Shown here: one piece after another, positions 26,417 through 38,233 of the stretch | Layout of the letters: each line of letters begins with the position of its first letter | Position numbering within the stretch: the first letter of the stretch is position 1 | DNA from: Streptococcus cristatus | GTDB taxonomy: Bacteria; Bacillota; Bacilli; Lactobacillales; Streptococcaceae | Direction of reading: 5' to 3' | Length of the DNA stretch: 64,000 bases | Assembly: GCF_008369405.1 (NCBI RefSeq) | Contig: NZ_VSJJ01000005.1 | Coordinates: forward strand, 93,844-157,843 | Notes under the pieces: model-generated | What the model saw: only the letters and a program-made list of their open reading frames with translations | What the model was told of the DNA's origin: nothing | The model's database searches: none | Translations under genes and position numbers: made by a program

Positions 26417-27406
26417 ATGAGTATTGGAATCATTATTGCCAGCCACGGTGAATTTGCTGCCGGCATTCATCAGTCAGGTTCTATGATTTTTGGTGAGCAA
26501 GAAAAAGTTCAAGTTGTAACTTTCATGCCAAACGAAGGTCCTGATGATCTGTATGCAAAATTCAATGACGCTGTGGCTTCGTTTGATGCGAACGATGAGG
26601 TATTGGTCTTGGCTGACCTTTGGAGTGGGTCTCCATTTAACCAAGCTAGCCGTGTCATGGGTGAAAATCCAGACCGCAAGTTCGCTATTATTACAGGTTT
26701 GAACTTGCCTATGCTAATTCAAGCCTACACAGAGCGCATGATGGATGCAAACGCTGGCGTAGATGCTGTCGTTGCAAACATTATCAAGGAAGCTAAGGAA
26801 GGCGTAAAAGCACTTCCAGAAGAGCTAAATCCAGTCCTAGAAAGCGCTGCTCCTGCTGCTGCACCAGTTGCTCAAGCAGCTATCCCAGAAGGAACCGTTA
26901 TCGGAGACGGCAAGCTCAAAATCAACCTTGCTCGTATCGATACACGTTTGTTGCACGGACAAGTTGCAACAGCTTGGACTCCAGATTCAAAAGCAGACCG
27001 TATCATCGTTGCTTCTGACTCTGTAGCTAAAGATGAACTTCGTAAAGAGCTCATCAAACAAGCTGCACCTGGTAATGTTAAAGCAAACGTTGTTCCAATT
27101 GATAAGTTGATTGCTGTTTCAAAAGATCCACGTTTCGGTAATACGCACGCTCTTATCTTATTTGAAACTCCACAAGATGCCCTACGCGCTATCGAAGGCG
27201 GTGTGCCAATCAAGACTCTCAACGTCGGCTCAATGGCTCACTCAACTGGTAAGACAATGGTCAACAACGTTCTGTCAATGGACAAGGACGATGTGGCAAC
27301 TTACGAAAAATTGCGTGATCTCGGAGTTGAATTCGACGTACGTAAAGTACCAAATGACTCTAAGAAAGATTTGTTTGACTTAATTAACAAAGCCAACGTT
27401 CAATAA
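26417..27406 (+). CDS. manL: Mannose/glucose PTS EIIAB subunit
   Basis: Cytoplasmic phosphotransfer subunit of the main glucose/mannose PTS. EIIA of the mannose class has the active His 10 in [12 protein letters not shown]; an Ala/Pro-rich linker near residues 140-160 leads to EIIB with its His 180 in [15 protein letters not shown]. 329 aa. First gene of manLMN. Confidence 0.97.
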   Translation: MSIGIIIASHGEFAAGIHQSGSMIFGEQEKVQVVTFMPNEGPDDLYAKFNDAVASFDANDEVLVLADLWSGSPFNQASRVMGENPDRKFAIITGLNLPMLIQAYTERMMDANAGVDAVVANIIKEAKEGVKALPEELNPVLESAAPAAAPVAQAAIPEGTVIGDGKLKINLARIDTRLLHGQVATAWTPDSKADRIIVASDSVAKDELRKELIKQAAPGNVKANVVPIDKLIAVSKDPRFGNTHALILFETPQDALRAIEGGVPIKTLNVGSMAHSTGKTMVNNVLSMDKDDVATYEKLRDLGVEFDVRKVPNDSKKDLFDLINKANVQ

Positions 27407-27450
27407 TCTTAAACGTTTCGCTCTCATATTATTATGAAAGGATTTAAAAC

Positions 27451-28254
27451 ATGTCTATTATTTCTATGGTTTTAGTAGTCTTTGTTGCCTTCCTAGCTGG
27501 TCTTGAAGGTATCTTGGACCAATTCCAATTCCACCAACCATTGGTTGCATGTACCTTGATCGGTCTTGTAACTGGTAACTTAACTGCTGGTGTTATCCTT
27601 GGCGGATCTCTTCAAATGATCGCTCTTGGTTGGGCTAACATCGGTGCTGCCGTTGCTCCTGACGCTGCTTTGGCTTCAGTTGCTGCTGCTATCATCATGG
27701 TTCAAGGTGGAGACTTCACTGACAAAGGTATCACAGTTGCAACTACAATCGCGATTCCTCTTGCCGTAGCTGGTCTCTTCCTTACTATGATCGTGCGTAC
27801 TATCTCTGTTGCCTTGGTTCACGCTGCAGACTCTGCTGCTAAAAAAGGTGATTTTGCTAGCGTTGAACGCGCGCACTTTGTAGCTCTCCTTCTTCAAGGA
27901 CTTCGTATCGCTATTCCTGCAGCCCTTCTTCTTGCTATCCCTGCAGAAGCAGTGCAAAAATTGCTTGCTATGATGCCTGATTGGTTGGCAGGCGGTATGG
28001 CTGTCGGTGGGGGAATGGTTGTTGCCGTTGGTTACGCTATGGTTATCAACATGATGGCAACTCGCGAAGTATGGCCATTCTTTGCTATCGGTTTTGCTCT
28101 TGCTGCTGTTAGCCAATTGACTTTGATTGCCCTCGGTGCTATCGGTGTAGCAATCGCTCTTATCTACCTCAACCTTTCTAAGAAAGGCGGAAACGGTGGT
28201 GGCGGTTCTGCTACATCTAACGACCCAATCGGCGATATCCTAGAAGACTACTAA
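27451..28254 (+). CDS. manM: Mannose/glucose PTS EIIC subunit
   Basis: Integral membrane sugar channel of the mannose-class PTS, 267 aa, with about eight hydrophobic segments starting MSIISMVLVVFVAFLAGLEG and the DQFQFHQPLVACTLIGLVTG segment. The C-terminal tail is Gly/Ser-rich. With ManN it is also the known receptor of several class IIa-type bacteriocins in other bacteria. Follows manL by 44 bases. Confidence 0.96.
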   Translation: MSIISMVLVVFVAFLAGLEGILDQFQFHQPLVACTLIGLVTGNLTAGVILGGSLQMIALGWANIGAAVAPDAALASVAAAIIMVQGGDFTDKGITVATTIAIPLAVAGLFLTMIVRTISVALVHAADSAAKKGDFASVERAHFVALLLQGLRIAIPAALLLAIPAEAVQKLLAMMPDWLAGGMAVGGGMVVAVGYAMVINMMATREVWPFFAIGFALAAVSQLTLIALGAIGVAIALIYLNLSKKGGNGGGGSATSNDPIGDILEDY

Positions 28255-28272
28255 GAAAGGAGCTGCTATATC

Positions 28273-29184
28273 ATGACTGAAAAAATTCAATTATCTAAAT
28301 CAGACCGTCAAAAAGTTTGGTGGCGTTCTACTTTCTTGCAAGGTTCTTGGAACTATGAACGTATGCAAAACTTGGGTTGGGCTTATTCTTTAATTCCAGC
28401 TCTCAAGAAACTTTACACTAAAAAAGAAGATCAAGCTGCTGCTCTTGAGCGTCACTTGGAATTCTTCAATACTCACCCATATGTTGCTGCTCCAATCATT
28501 GGTGTAACACTTGCCCTTGAAGAAGAAAAAGCAAACGGTGCAGAAATTGACGATGCAGCTATCCAAGGGGTTAAAATCGGTATGATGGGACCTTTGGCTG
28601 GTATCGGTGACCCAGTCTTCTGGTTTACAGTTCGCCCTATCCTTGGAGCGCTCGGTGCTTCTCTTGCTATGTCAGGAAATATCATCGGTCCACTTCTCTT
28701 CTTCGTTCTTTGGAATGCGATCCGTATGGCCTTCTTGTGGTACACTCAAGAATTGGGTTACAAGGCTGGTTCTGAAATCACAAAAGACATGTCTGGTGGT
28801 ATCCTCCAAGACATCACAAAAGGTGCTTCAATCCTTGGTATGTTTATCTTGGCTGTATTGGTTGCACGCTGGGTAAACGTTAGCTTTGCGCTTCAATTGC
28901 CATCTACAAAACTCTCTGAAGGAGCTTACATCAACTTCCCTAAAGGTGCCGTAACTGGTGAAGAACTTCAAAAAATCTTGGGTGATGTTGCAGGCGGCTT
29001 GAGCTTGACTCCTGAAAAGACAAACACCCTTCAAGGACAAATAAACTCTCTGATTCCAGGTTTGATGGGACTTCTCCTTACCTTCCTCTGCATGTGGTTG
29101 CTTAAGAAGAAAGTTTCACCAATCACAATCATCATCGGACTTTTCGTTGTTGGTATCGTTGCCCGCGTTATTGGTTTGATGTAA
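28273..29184 (+). CDS. manN: Mannose/glucose PTS EIID subunit
   Basis: Membrane partner of ManM. The N-terminal half carries the EIID pattern WWRSTFLQGSWNYERMQNLG and GVTLALEEEKANG, then several membrane segments with GPLAGIGDPVFWFTVRPI. 303 aa. It follows manM by 18 bases and ends at a terminator. Confidence 0.96.
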   Translation: MTEKIQLSKSDRQKVWWRSTFLQGSWNYERMQNLGWAYSLIPALKKLYTKKEDQAAALERHLEFFNTHPYVAAPIIGVTLALEEEKANGAEIDDAAIQGVKIGMMGPLAGIGDPVFWFTVRPILGALGASLAMSGNIIGPLLFFVLWNAIRMAFLWYTQELGYKAGSEITKDMSGGILQDITKGASILGMFILAVLVARWVNVSFALQLPSTKLSEGAYINFPKGAVTGEELQKILGDVAGGLSLTPEKTNTLQGQINSLIPGLMGLLLTFLCMWLLKKKVSPITIIIGLFVVGIVARVIGLM

Positions 29185-29186
29185 TC

Positions 29187-29213
29187 AAAAAAGAAGGTTT
29201 CGGCCTTCTTTTT
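29187..29213 (+). terminator. Terminator of manLMN
   Basis: GAAGG-TTTCGG-CCTTC followed by five T, directly after the manN stop. Confidence 0.8.
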
Positions 29214-29218
29214 ATTAT

Positions 29219-29224
29219 GGTATA
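29219..29224 (+). promoter_or_regulatory. Possible manO promoter, extended -10
   Basis: ATGGTATAAT gives a consensus -10 with an upstream TG-like element; no good -35 box is seen because the manN terminator occupies the region. Confidence 0.45.
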
Positions 29225-29255
29225 ATAGCTATATCATTTAAAAGGGAGATGTTCT

Positions 29256-29627
29256 ATGGCACAATCGCAAAATAAATCGATTGAATTTCAAACGACAGGA
29301 GTTTCCTATCTGGGTTTAGGTGGCAAGGTTGGAAAGTTTTTGGTCGGTGATGTCGCACTGGAATTCTACGCTGACGCCAATGTAGAAGACTATATCCAGC
29401 TACCTTGGTCTAGCATCCAGCAAATCGGTGCCAATGTCTCTGGGAAAAATATCAGTCGCCATTTCGAAGTTTTTACAGACAAGGGCAAGTTTCTATTTGC
29501 ATCTAAGGACACTGGAAAGATTCTCAAAATTGCACGGCAACATATCGGGAATGAGAAAGTCGTCAAATTGCCTACCTTGATCCAAACAATTGGCCAATTC
29601 TTTAAAAATCTATTTGCAAAAAAATAG
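29256..29627 (+). CDS. manO: DUF956 family protein, ManO type
   Basis: A 123-aa protein of the DUF956 family found after manLMN in Gram-positive bacteria and called ManO. Single domain with SYLGLGGKVGKFLVGDVALEFY and YIQLPWSSIQQIGANVSGK, beta-rich and PH-like, ending in a basic tail. Role in mannose PTS regulation is suggested only by its position. It has its own -10 box downstream of the manN terminator. Confidence 0.88.
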   Translation: MAQSQNKSIEFQTTGVSYLGLGGKVGKFLVGDVALEFYADANVEDYIQLPWSSIQQIGANVSGKNISRHFEVFTDKGKFLFASKDTGKILKIARQHIGNEKVVKLPTLIQTIGQFFKNLFAKK

Positions 29628-29642
29628 AAAATCCTGTATAAT
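29614..29642 (+). promoter_or_regulatory. serS promoter
   Basis: TTGCAA (29614-29619), 17 bases, TATAAT (29637-29642). The -35 box lies inside the last codons of manO. Confidence 0.75.
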
Positions 29643-29647
29643 CTAGG

Positions 29648-29830
29648 AAACGGATAAGTAAGACTATCGCTTCTTTCAGAAAGTCTGCGGGTGCTGCGAG
29701 CAGATAGGAGCCTAGTGTGAAATTCTACCGTTGCAATACAACTACATACATAATCAAGTGCACACCTGTGAAGTTGGATGGAACCGCGGCCTAGCCGCTC
29801 CAACAGTTTCCTCGGTGTGCTTTTATTTTT
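29648..29830 (+). promoter_or_regulatory. T-box riboswitch of serS
   Basis: Leader with T-box core TTGGATGGAACCGCGG (29774-29789) and an antiterminator arm GCCGCTCC. The TCT at 29724-29726 is a plausible serine specifier. The terminator pairs GCACACC with GGTGTGC (29814-29820), followed by TTTTATTTTT. Uncharged tRNA-Ser should allow readthrough into serS. Confidence 0.88.
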
Positions 29831-29839
29831 GGAGGTCTT

Positions 29840-31117
29840 ATGTTAGATTTAAAACGTATTCGGACAGACTTTGATGCTGTCGCAGAGAAATTAGCTACCC
29901 GTGGCGTAGCAGCTGATGTGCTCAATCAAATGAAGGAAATTGATGAGCAACGACGTGATTTGTTGGTGAAAGTAGAAAATCTCAAAGCAGAGCGCAACAC
30001 TGTTTCTGCTGAGATTGCCCAAGCAAAGCGCAACAAAGAAAATGCAGATGACAAGATTGCAGCCATGCAAAAACTATCTGCCCAAGTCAAGGACTTGGAT
30101 GCTACTTTGGCTGAATTGGATGCTAAACTGACTGAATTTACTACAACCCTGCCGAACATTCCACACGATAGCGTGCCAGTCGGAGCAGACGAGGATGATA
30201 ATGTAGAAGTCCGCCGCTGGGGTACACCTCGCCAATTTGACTTTGAAGCTAAGGCTCACTGGGATTTGGGCGAAGATTTGGATATCCTAGACTGGGAGCG
30301 TGGTGCAAAAGTTACGGGTGCTCGCTTCCTCTTCTACAAGGGCCTAGGAGCTAGACTGGAGCGTGCTATCTACAACTTCATGCTGGATGAGCATGGCAAA
30401 GAAGGCTATACGGAGGTCATCACTCCCTATATGGTCAACCATGACTCTATGTTTGGTACTGGGCAATATCCTAAGTTCAAAGAAGATACGTTTGAGCTGA
30501 GCGACACTAACTTCGTGCTCATTCCAACTGCTGAAGTTCCACTGACCAACTACTATCGAGATGAAATTATAGATGGCAAGGAATTGCCAATCTACTTCAC
30601 AGCTATGAGCCCATCTTTCCGCTCTGAAGCTGGTTCTGCTGGTCGTGACACACGTGGTCTGATCCGCCTGCACCAATTCCACAAGGTTGAAATGGTGAAA
30701 TTTTCCAAGCCAGAAGAATCTTATGAAGAGCTGGAAAAGATGACTGCCAATGCAGAAAACATCCTACAAAAGCTCAATCTGCCTTACCGTGTTGTTGCCC
30801 TTTCTACTGGCGACATGGGCTTCTCAGCTGCTAAAACCTATGACTTGGAAGTCTGGATTCCAGCGCAAAATACCTACCGTGAAATCTCTAGCTGCTCTAA
30901 TACAGAAGATTTCCAAGCTCGTCGAGCTCAAATCCGTTACCGTGACGAAGAAGATGGCAAGGTCAAACTCCTTCATACTCTCAACGGTTCTGGACTGGCT
31001 GTCGGACGCACAGTCGCTGCTATCTTAGAAAATTACCAAAATGAAGATGGTTCTGTGACCATTCCTGAAGTCCTGCGTCCCTACATGGGCGGTTTGGAAG
31101 TCATCGCACCAAAATAA
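29840..31117 (+). CDS. serS: Seryl-tRNA synthetase
   Basis: Class II synthetase that charges tRNA-Ser. The first 100 residues form the tRNA-binding coiled-coil arm ([20 protein letters not shown] and on). The catalytic core follows with [15 protein letters not shown], the motif 2 segment [20 protein letters not shown] and motif 3 [20 protein letters not shown]. Length 425 aa. GGAGG stands just before the ATG. Confidence 0.98.
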   Translation: MLDLKRIRTDFDAVAEKLATRGVAADVLNQMKEIDEQRRDLLVKVENLKAERNTVSAEIAQAKRNKENADDKIAAMQKLSAQVKDLDATLAELDAKLTEFTTTLPNIPHDSVPVGADEDDNVEVRRWGTPRQFDFEAKAHWDLGEDLDILDWERGAKVTGARFLFYKGLGARLERAIYNFMLDEHGKEGYTEVITPYMVNHDSMFGTGQYPKFKEDTFELSDTNFVLIPTAEVPLTNYYRDEIIDGKELPIYFTAMSPSFRSEAGSAGRDTRGLIRLHQFHKVEMVKFSKPEESYEELEKMTANAENILQKLNLPYRVVALSTGDMGFSAAKTYDLEVWIPAQNTYREISSCSNTEDFQARRAQIRYRDEEDGKVKLLHTLNGSGLAVGRTVAAILENYQNEDGSVTIPEVLRPYMGGLEVIAPK

Positions 31118-31123
31118 GCAATG

Positions 31124-31154
31124 AAAGGTCCGAAACAAATCGGACCTTTTCTTA
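31124..31154 (+). terminator. Terminator of serS
   Basis: AAAGGTCCGA-(AACAAA)-TCGGACCTTT followed by T-rich sequence. Confidence 0.85.
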
Positions 31155-31220
31155 TTCTAGTTGAGGAGAAATCCAACAGTTCAAAAAAATGAACGAAATA
31201 TAGGATTTTCTACTTTAAAA

Positions 31221-31399
31221 GAGACTGGGACAGAAATCGGTAATTCGTTAGAATTCGATTTCGTCGTCCCACCTCCGCACAGTTGAGTAGGGCTGTAAAA
31301 GCTGATGAAATCAGCGTAGTAGAGCCCACTCAACCACTGCGTCTTGTTCGACAATCCAAAGACAATTGAGAGGCTAGGACTTTTGTCCCAGCCTCTTTT
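31221..31399 (+). repeat. Structured intergenic repeat, copy C
   Basis: Forward copy of the unit of about 178 bp between the convergent serS and oligopeptide-binding genes. Its right hairpin ends three bases from the stop codon of the minus-strand gene and reads as a terminator for it. Confidence 0.82.
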
Positions 31400-31402
31400 C
31401 TT

Positions 31403-33361
31403 TTACTTAACGTGACTTGCTAACTCTTCTTGAGCTTTTTTATTTGATTCTTCTTTCTCTTTTTCCCATTTTTTCAAAGCCTTTTGATAATCAGCTACTG
31501 TCAGAACTTTATCTTGAAGCTCCATTCCCTTAAATACATAGACATCACCCTTGATACCTACATAAGAGTAGGCTTTGGTAAATGGTACAACCTTTTGAAC
31601 CATTGGTGAAGCACCTGCAGAAATAGATGGGATCACAATGGAACTATCTGTTAACCAAGCCTGCGCTGCTGCATATTTCGTATAGCGAGCATTGGTATCT
31701 TGCTTTTCTGCATCTGCCTGATCCAAAAGCGCTTTGTAGTCCGTTAAACCAACCTTGGAAGCAAGGTCTTGGTTTTGTCCTTTTGTCAGACCAATATTGT
31801 CCAAGATATCCCCTGTCTCTGGGTTAAAGATATTCAGATAAGTCACTGGGTCTTGGTAGTCTGCTGACCAACCAGACATATTGAGGTCATAGTCCTTTTG
31901 GGCAGCTGTTTCTGCAAAGTAAGTAGAGTTATCAAAATCGTCTGATGACATTTGATGCACGTCAATCACAACGTTTTCTTGGCCTAGAGCTGCCTCAACA
32001 GATTGTTTGAAGGAATTCGTCCGCTGCACCATGATTTTATCTGTCTGGTCAACTGGTACATCTAGATGAATTGGAAATTCAACTCCCTGTGCTTGCAAAG
32101 CTTCTTTTGCCTTAGCAAATTCTGCCTTGGCCTTTTCTGGGTTGTAAATGCTATCTTGGGCATCAGCTAATTTGACACCTTGCCATTCATCCCCATAAGA
32201 AGCTAACTGAGATTCAACGATATCCGAGAAGTCCTTGCCATCTACTTGCACAAAACTAGGAGGTACAAGCAAGCTTCTGATGATCTTCGTTGCTCCTTCA
32301 TTACCATTCATCTGGGCACCAAAGGATTTACGGTCAAAAGCAAAGTTGATTGCTTGGCGGAAGTCTTTATTTTGAATTGCTTCTTTGCTGGCAGCTTTTT
32401 GGGCATCTGTCTTAGAAGTGTGGCTATAAGCCTGACGATTCAAGTTAAAGGCATAGAAATAGCTAGTTGAGTTTTGTGGAGTAAAGATGATGTTGTCTTT
32501 ATATTTCTTTTCTACTGATGCATAGTTTGAGCTAGTCGGATAGAGACGAGCTTGTGTGTAAGCACCATCAGTAAAGTTACGGATCAATGACTCTTGATCA
32601 GAACCATCGTAGTAAGTCAACTTGACATCTTCGATCTTCACATTGTCCTTGTCCCAATAGTTTGGGTTTTTAGAATATTCGATAACAGACTTAGAAGTAA
32701 ATGACTTTAATACATATGGACCATTGTAGAGGATACCGGAAGGTTTCACGGTACCAAAGTCTTTGCCTTCTTTCTTCAGGAATTCTTCGTTAATCGGGAA
32801 GAGAATGCCCATCGTTGTCTTAGAATTCCAGTAGCTTTCTGGCTGATTCAGGGTGTATTGGACTGTATAGTCATCGATTGCCTTGACACCTACAGTAGAG
32901 AAATCATTGCTTTCCCCTTTGATATAAGCATCCAAGCCTTTGATAGAGTTTTGCACGATTGGTAATGCTTCCGATTTTTCATCTGCAGCGTGCTTAAGCC
33001 CTGTTACAAAGTCTTGTGCCTTGACAGCAGCATATTCTTCACCTTCTGCTGTGTACCATTTAGCATCCTTACGCAACTTATAAGTATAAGTTAGGCCATC
33101 TTTAGACACAGTCCAGTCTTCAGCCAATGAAGGGATAAGATTCCCATATTGATCATTTTCTAAAAGACCGTCGACCAAATTGGCAATAACGTCAGAAGTG
33201 GAGGCGCGATTGGAGTTTACATAATCCAATGTATCTGGATCTGTATTATAGACATAAGAATATGTCTTTGCCGAGCTGGTGCTTGACTTGCCACAAGCAG
33301 CTAAGAATAGCGCTGATGCTGCAACCAAACCAGTAATAGCCAACCATTTAGATTTTTTCAT
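31403..33361 (-). CDS. Oligopeptide-binding lipoprotein, family 5 (AmiA/AliA/HppA type)
   Basis: Extracellular receptor delivering peptides to an Ami/Opp-type importer. Start ATG at 33361 is preferred; a TTG two codons earlier is closer to the AAGGAG. Lipobox L-A-A-C places the lipidated Cys at 23. The family 5 signature around TYSYVYNTDPDTLDYVNSNR and VDGLLENDQYGNLIPSLAEDW is clear, and the chain is 652 aa, as in AmiA and its paralogues. It stands alone with its own promoter and no permease or ATPase, as orphan receptors AliA, AliB and HppA do in streptococci. Confidence 0.94.
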   Translation of the reverse strand: MKKSKWLAITGLVAASALFLAACGKSSTSSAKTYSYVYNTDPDTLDYVNSNRASTSDVIANLVDGLLENDQYGNLIPSLAEDWTVSKDGLTYTYKLRKDAKWYTAEGEEYAAVKAQDFVTGLKHAADEKSEALPIVQNSIKGLDAYIKGESNDFSTVGVKAIDDYTVQYTLNQPESYWNSKTTMGILFPINEEFLKKEGKDFGTVKPSGILYNGPYVLKSFTSKSVIEYSKNPNYWDKDNVKIEDVKLTYYDGSDQESLIRNFTDGAYTQARLYPTSSNYASVEKKYKDNIIFTPQNSTSYFYAFNLNRQAYSHTSKTDAQKAASKEAIQNKDFRQAINFAFDRKSFGAQMNGNEGATKIIRSLLVPPSFVQVDGKDFSDIVESQLASYGDEWQGVKLADAQDSIYNPEKAKAEFAKAKEALQAQGVEFPIHLDVPVDQTDKIMVQRTNSFKQSVEAALGQENVVIDVHQMSSDDFDNSTYFAETAAQKDYDLNMSGWSADYQDPVTYLNIFNPETGDILDNIGLTKGQNQDLASKVGLTDYKALLDQADAEKQDTNARYTKYAAAQAWLTDSSIVIPSISAGASPMVQKVVPFTKAYSYVGIKGDVYVFKGMELQDKVLTVADYQKALKKWEKEKEESNKKAQEELASHVK

Positions 33362-33391
33362 GAGCAAATCTCCTTCTTTAGATTATGTATT

Positions 33392-33419
33392 ATTATACAT
33401 CATTTCTAGACAAATACAA
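33392..33419 (-). promoter_or_regulatory. Promoter of the oligopeptide-binding protein gene
   Basis: TTGTAT (33414-33419), 16 bases, TATAAT (33392-33397) on the minus strand. Confidence 0.65.
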
Positions 33420-33640
33420 GTCTTATTTTAGAAAAATTTAAATTTCTATGCATTTTTCTTATTTTTATTGAAACAAAATATAGTAAAATTTCTATGCATT
33501 TTCATATATTTTCATAAACATGCAGAAAATCTTATAAATAAAAATTTGTTCAATATTTTACAAGGATTCTTGAATAGGATTATCAAAAATATCGGCTTTT
33601 TTATGTTACAATATACTTACTACTAACCTAGGGGAAAGAA

Positions 33641-34918
33641 ATGAAAAAACTTTTTGTATTCCTACTGCTATTCTTTGGCCTGATTGCCAAGCCTGTTCTG
33701 GCAGATGACTATGAAATTGCCGCTAAAAGCGCCATTGCTGTCGATGCAAACTCAGGAAAAATCCTCTATGAAAAGGAGGCTACAAGCCCACTAGAAGTCG
33801 GTGCTATTACTAACATCTTGACTGCTTATCTGGTTTACGAGGCCATTGCTGATGGCAAATTAAGTCTAGAAACTGAAGTTGATATTTCTGATTATGCTTA
33901 TCATCTGACAGTAAATCCATCTATCGCAAATCTTCCTCTGGAAGCGCGACGCTACAAGGTAAAGGACTTACTGAATGCCTCTCTTTTGGCCAGTGCCAAC
34001 AGCGCCACTATCGCTCTGGCAGAAAAAGTTGCTGGAAGTGAAGAAAATTTTGTCAAAATGATGAAAGCCAAACTCAAGGAATGGAATATTTCTGATGCAA
34101 CCATTGTAAATGCTACTGGTACGGATATTCGTTTACTAGATGGTTCGCTCGAAACTAGCAGTGCTGAGGAAGAGACTACCGAGAATTCTAAAAGCAAGAA
34201 AAAACAAGAAACTGTCAATAAGTTCAGTGCTTATGATATAGCTGTGATTGCCTCACATCTGATCGATGACTACCCAGAGGTCCTTGGCATCACTTCCAAA
34301 TCTCATGTGAATTTTGCAGGAATCCAACTAGAAAATCCCAACTTAATGTTGGAAGGTTCTCCTAGTTTTCGGACAGGAGTGAAGGGTTTGAAGACAGGAG
34401 GATCTGAGCAGAATGGTGTTTCATTTGTCGGTGTGACAAGTGAAAAAGGGATGCGATTGATCACAGTCGTTTTAGGGGTCGCACAGGAAGATAACGACCC
34501 TAATACCCGTTTTGGCGTTACATCTAGCCTAATGACCTACGTTACGCAAAATTTTTCTCCGACGGTCTTGGTCAAAAAAGGCGAACGATATAATAACTCA
34601 CAAGTAGCCATTAGAGACAGCCAAGAGGATAAGGTCGCTGCAGTTGCTAGTGAGGACCTAGTAATCCTAGAACGGATAGCCAATCAGGCTGAACATAAAG
34701 TCACCTTTACTCCAAGTCCACAGGAACTGCAGGCACCTTTGAAAAAGGGTAGTGTAGTGGGTACCCTTACTTATACAGATTCTGAGCCAATCGGCCAGGG
34801 CTACATCGAAAACAAGAAAACTTCTGTTTCTATGGTAACAGAAAAAAACATTGAAAAAGCTATCATTTTCAAAGTCTGGTGGAACGACTTCATCCGCTTT
34901 GTCAATGAGAAGTTATAA
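33641..34918 (+). CDS. DacA/PBP3-like D,D-carboxypeptidase homologue with a destroyed SxxK motif
   Basis: By sequence a member of the low-molecular-weight penicillin-binding protein family that trims D-Ala from peptidoglycan. A signal peptide ends near ADD (residue 22). The family order is clear: SAIAVDANSGKILYEKEATS, the SxN motif SAN at 118-120, the KTG motif at 251-253, and a C-terminal beta domain with amphipathic membrane helix ending FKVWWNDFIRFVNEKL. The nucleophile motif SxxK, expected at 55-58, reads A-I-T-N: both the acylating Ser and its Lys partner are missing, encoded unambiguously by GCT and AAC. A charged insert EEETTENSKSKKKQE (about 176-190) is also unusual. The frame is intact over 425 aa, so the protein is probably kept for a non-catalytic role such as binding muropeptides or the septum, and a working DacA should exist elsewhere. 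Confidence 0.93.
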   Translation: MKKLFVFLLLFFGLIAKPVLADDYEIAAKSAIAVDANSGKILYEKEATSPLEVGAITNILTAYLVYEAIADGKLSLETEVDISDYAYHLTVNPSIANLPLEARRYKVKDLLNASLLASANSATIALAEKVAGSEENFVKMMKAKLKEWNISDATIVNATGTDIRLLDGSLETSSAEEETTENSKSKKKQETVNKFSAYDIAVIASHLIDDYPEVLGITSKSHVNFAGIQLENPNLMLEGSPSFRTGVKGLKTGGSEQNGVSFVGVTSEKGMRLITVVLGVAQEDNDPNTRFGVTSSLMTYVTQNFSPTVLVKKGERYNNSQVAIRDSQEDKVAAVASEDLVILERIANQAEHKVTFTPSPQELQAPLKKGSVVGTLTYTDSEPIGQGYIENKKTSVSMVTEKNIEKAIIFKVWWNDFIRFVNEKL

Positions 34919-34959
34919 AAGAGATACCGCGAATCAATTGATTCGCGGTATCTCTTTTA
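34917..34959 (+). terminator. Terminator of the DacA-like gene
   Basis: Perfect inverted repeat with arms AAAAGAGATACCGCGAATCA and its complement, ending in TTTT. The stop codon lies at its left edge. It is symmetrical, so it could also block transcription from the right. Confidence 0.85.
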
Positions 34960-35106
34960 TAAACGTTTAACATAATCAAAAAAAGTTCTTTGAGGGTTAA
35001 CTAGCAATCGAGTATTCCGCTACTGTTTAACAGGTCCTCTAAATCTTTTAAACACTTTGCTTAAGCAAACATTTATTCACAATTAAAAAGAGGTCAACGC
35101 CTCTTT

Positions 35107-36519
35107 TTATCCAACAGACCCTTCCATTTCATAGCTGATGAGACGGTTGAGCTCAACAGCGTATTCCATAGGCAGTTCTTTGGTAAAAGGCTCGACAAAG
35201 CCCATGACAATCATTTCAGTAGCTTCGGATTCGGACAAGCCACGGCTCATGAGGTAGTAGAGCTGCTCTTCAGAAATCTTAGAAACTTTAGCTTCATGCT
35301 CCAAAGCCACTTGCGAGTTGTGTATTTCATTAAATGGAATGGTGTCTGAAGCAGACAAATCGTCCATGATAATGGTATCACATTCGATATGGCTGACAGA
35401 TTTCTTAGAATTGCGAGCAAAGGTCACTTGGCCACGGTAGTCTACCTTACCTCCGCCCTTAGCAATGGACTTGGAAACAATAGATGAGCTAGTGTGTGGC
35501 GCATTGTGAATCATCTTAGCCCCTGTATCCTGGTGTTGGCCAGCATTGGCAAAGGCGATAGAAAGCATGGTTCCACGCGCCCCTTCTCCATCAAGGTAAA
35601 CAGATGGGTACTTCATGGTTGTTTTGGCACCCAAATTTCCATCAATCCACTCAACTGTCGCATCTTTCATGGCCCGTGCACGTTTGGTTACCAAGTTATA
35701 AACATTATCAGACCAGTTTTGAATGGTCGTATAGCGCATATAGGCGCCGTCCAGGGCAAAGATTTCAACAATCGCTGCATGCAAGCTGTTACTTGAATAA
35801 GTTGGTGCTGTACATCCTTCTACGTAGTGGACACTTGCTCCCTCGTCAACGATAATCAAGGTCCGCTCAAACTGACCGGAATTTTCATTGTTGATACGAA
35901 AGTAGGTTTGAAGCGGAATGTCTACCTTAACACCTTTTGGCACGTAGATAAAGGTCCCACCAGACCAGACGGCGGAATTGAGTGCTGCTAACTTGTTATC
36001 TGTCGGAGGGACCAGCTTAGCAAAATACTGCTTGAAAAGCTCTGGGTATTCCTTGAGAGCTGAATCGGTATCCGTAAAGACAATTCCTAGTTTTTGGAAC
36101 TCTTCCTTCATATTGTGGTAAACCACTTCTGACTCATACTGGGCAGCCGCACCAGCCAGGTAGGCTCTCTCCGCTTCTGGAATCCCAATCCGCTCAAAAG
36201 TTTCCTTGATCTTCTCAGGTACATCATCCCAGCTTCTAGCCGGCTTATCAGAGGCCTTTTGGTAATAAATCAAGTCGTCAAAATCAATCTCGGACAAGTC
36301 CGGTCCCCAAGTCTGCATAGGCATCTTCTTGAATGTCTCATAAGACTTCAAACGAAAATCTAGCATCCATTCTGGTTCATCCTTGGCTGCAGAAAGCTCA
36401 CGAATGACCGCTTCATTCAATCCCTTCCCTGTCGAGAGAACAGGTTCAACATCATCATGGAAACCAAACTTGTACTCACCGAGATCAATCGGTTTTGGTT
36501 CTACTCTTTCTTCTGACAT
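35107..36519 (-). CDS. sufB: Fe-S cluster scaffold protein SufB
   Basis: Core scaffold of the SUF system, working with SufC and SufD to build Fe-S clusters. 470 aa, with [32 protein letters not shown] repeats of the right-handed beta-helix and the [26 protein letters not shown] segment around residues 350-365. The Cys in ECDTIIMDD is conserved in SufB proteins. Last gene of sufCDSUB. Confidence 0.95.
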   Translation of the reverse strand: MSEERVEPKPIDLGEYKFGFHDDVEPVLSTGKGLNEAVIRELSAAKDEPEWMLDFRLKSYETFKKMPMQTWGPDLSEIDFDDLIYYQKASDKPARSWDDVPEKIKETFERIGIPEAERAYLAGAAAQYESEVVYHNMKEEFQKLGIVFTDTDSALKEYPELFKQYFAKLVPPTDNKLAALNSAVWSGGTFIYVPKGVKVDIPLQTYFRINNENSGQFERTLIIVDEGASVHYVEGCTAPTYSSNSLHAAIVEIFALDGAYMRYTTIQNWSDNVYNLVTKRARAMKDATVEWIDGNLGAKTTMKYPSVYLDGEGARGTMLSIAFANAGQHQDTGAKMIHNAPHTSSSIVSKSIAKGGGKVDYRGQVTFARNSKKSVSHIECDTIIMDDLSASDTIPFNEIHNSQVALEHEAKVSKISEEQLYYLMSRGLSESEATEMIVMGFVEPFTKELPMEYAVELNRLISYEMEGSVG

Positions 36520-36536
36520 AATTTCCTTTCACGTTC

Positions 36537-38205
<1,669 letters not shown>

Positions 38206-38233
38206 CTACTTACAAGGGACAAGGCCCAGCTTT

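Noticed and set aside
33424..33440. CodY box upstream of the oligopeptide-binding gene
   Set aside because: TATTTTAGAAAAATT aligns with the consensus at only about ten of fifteen positions, as expected by chance in AT-rich DNA.
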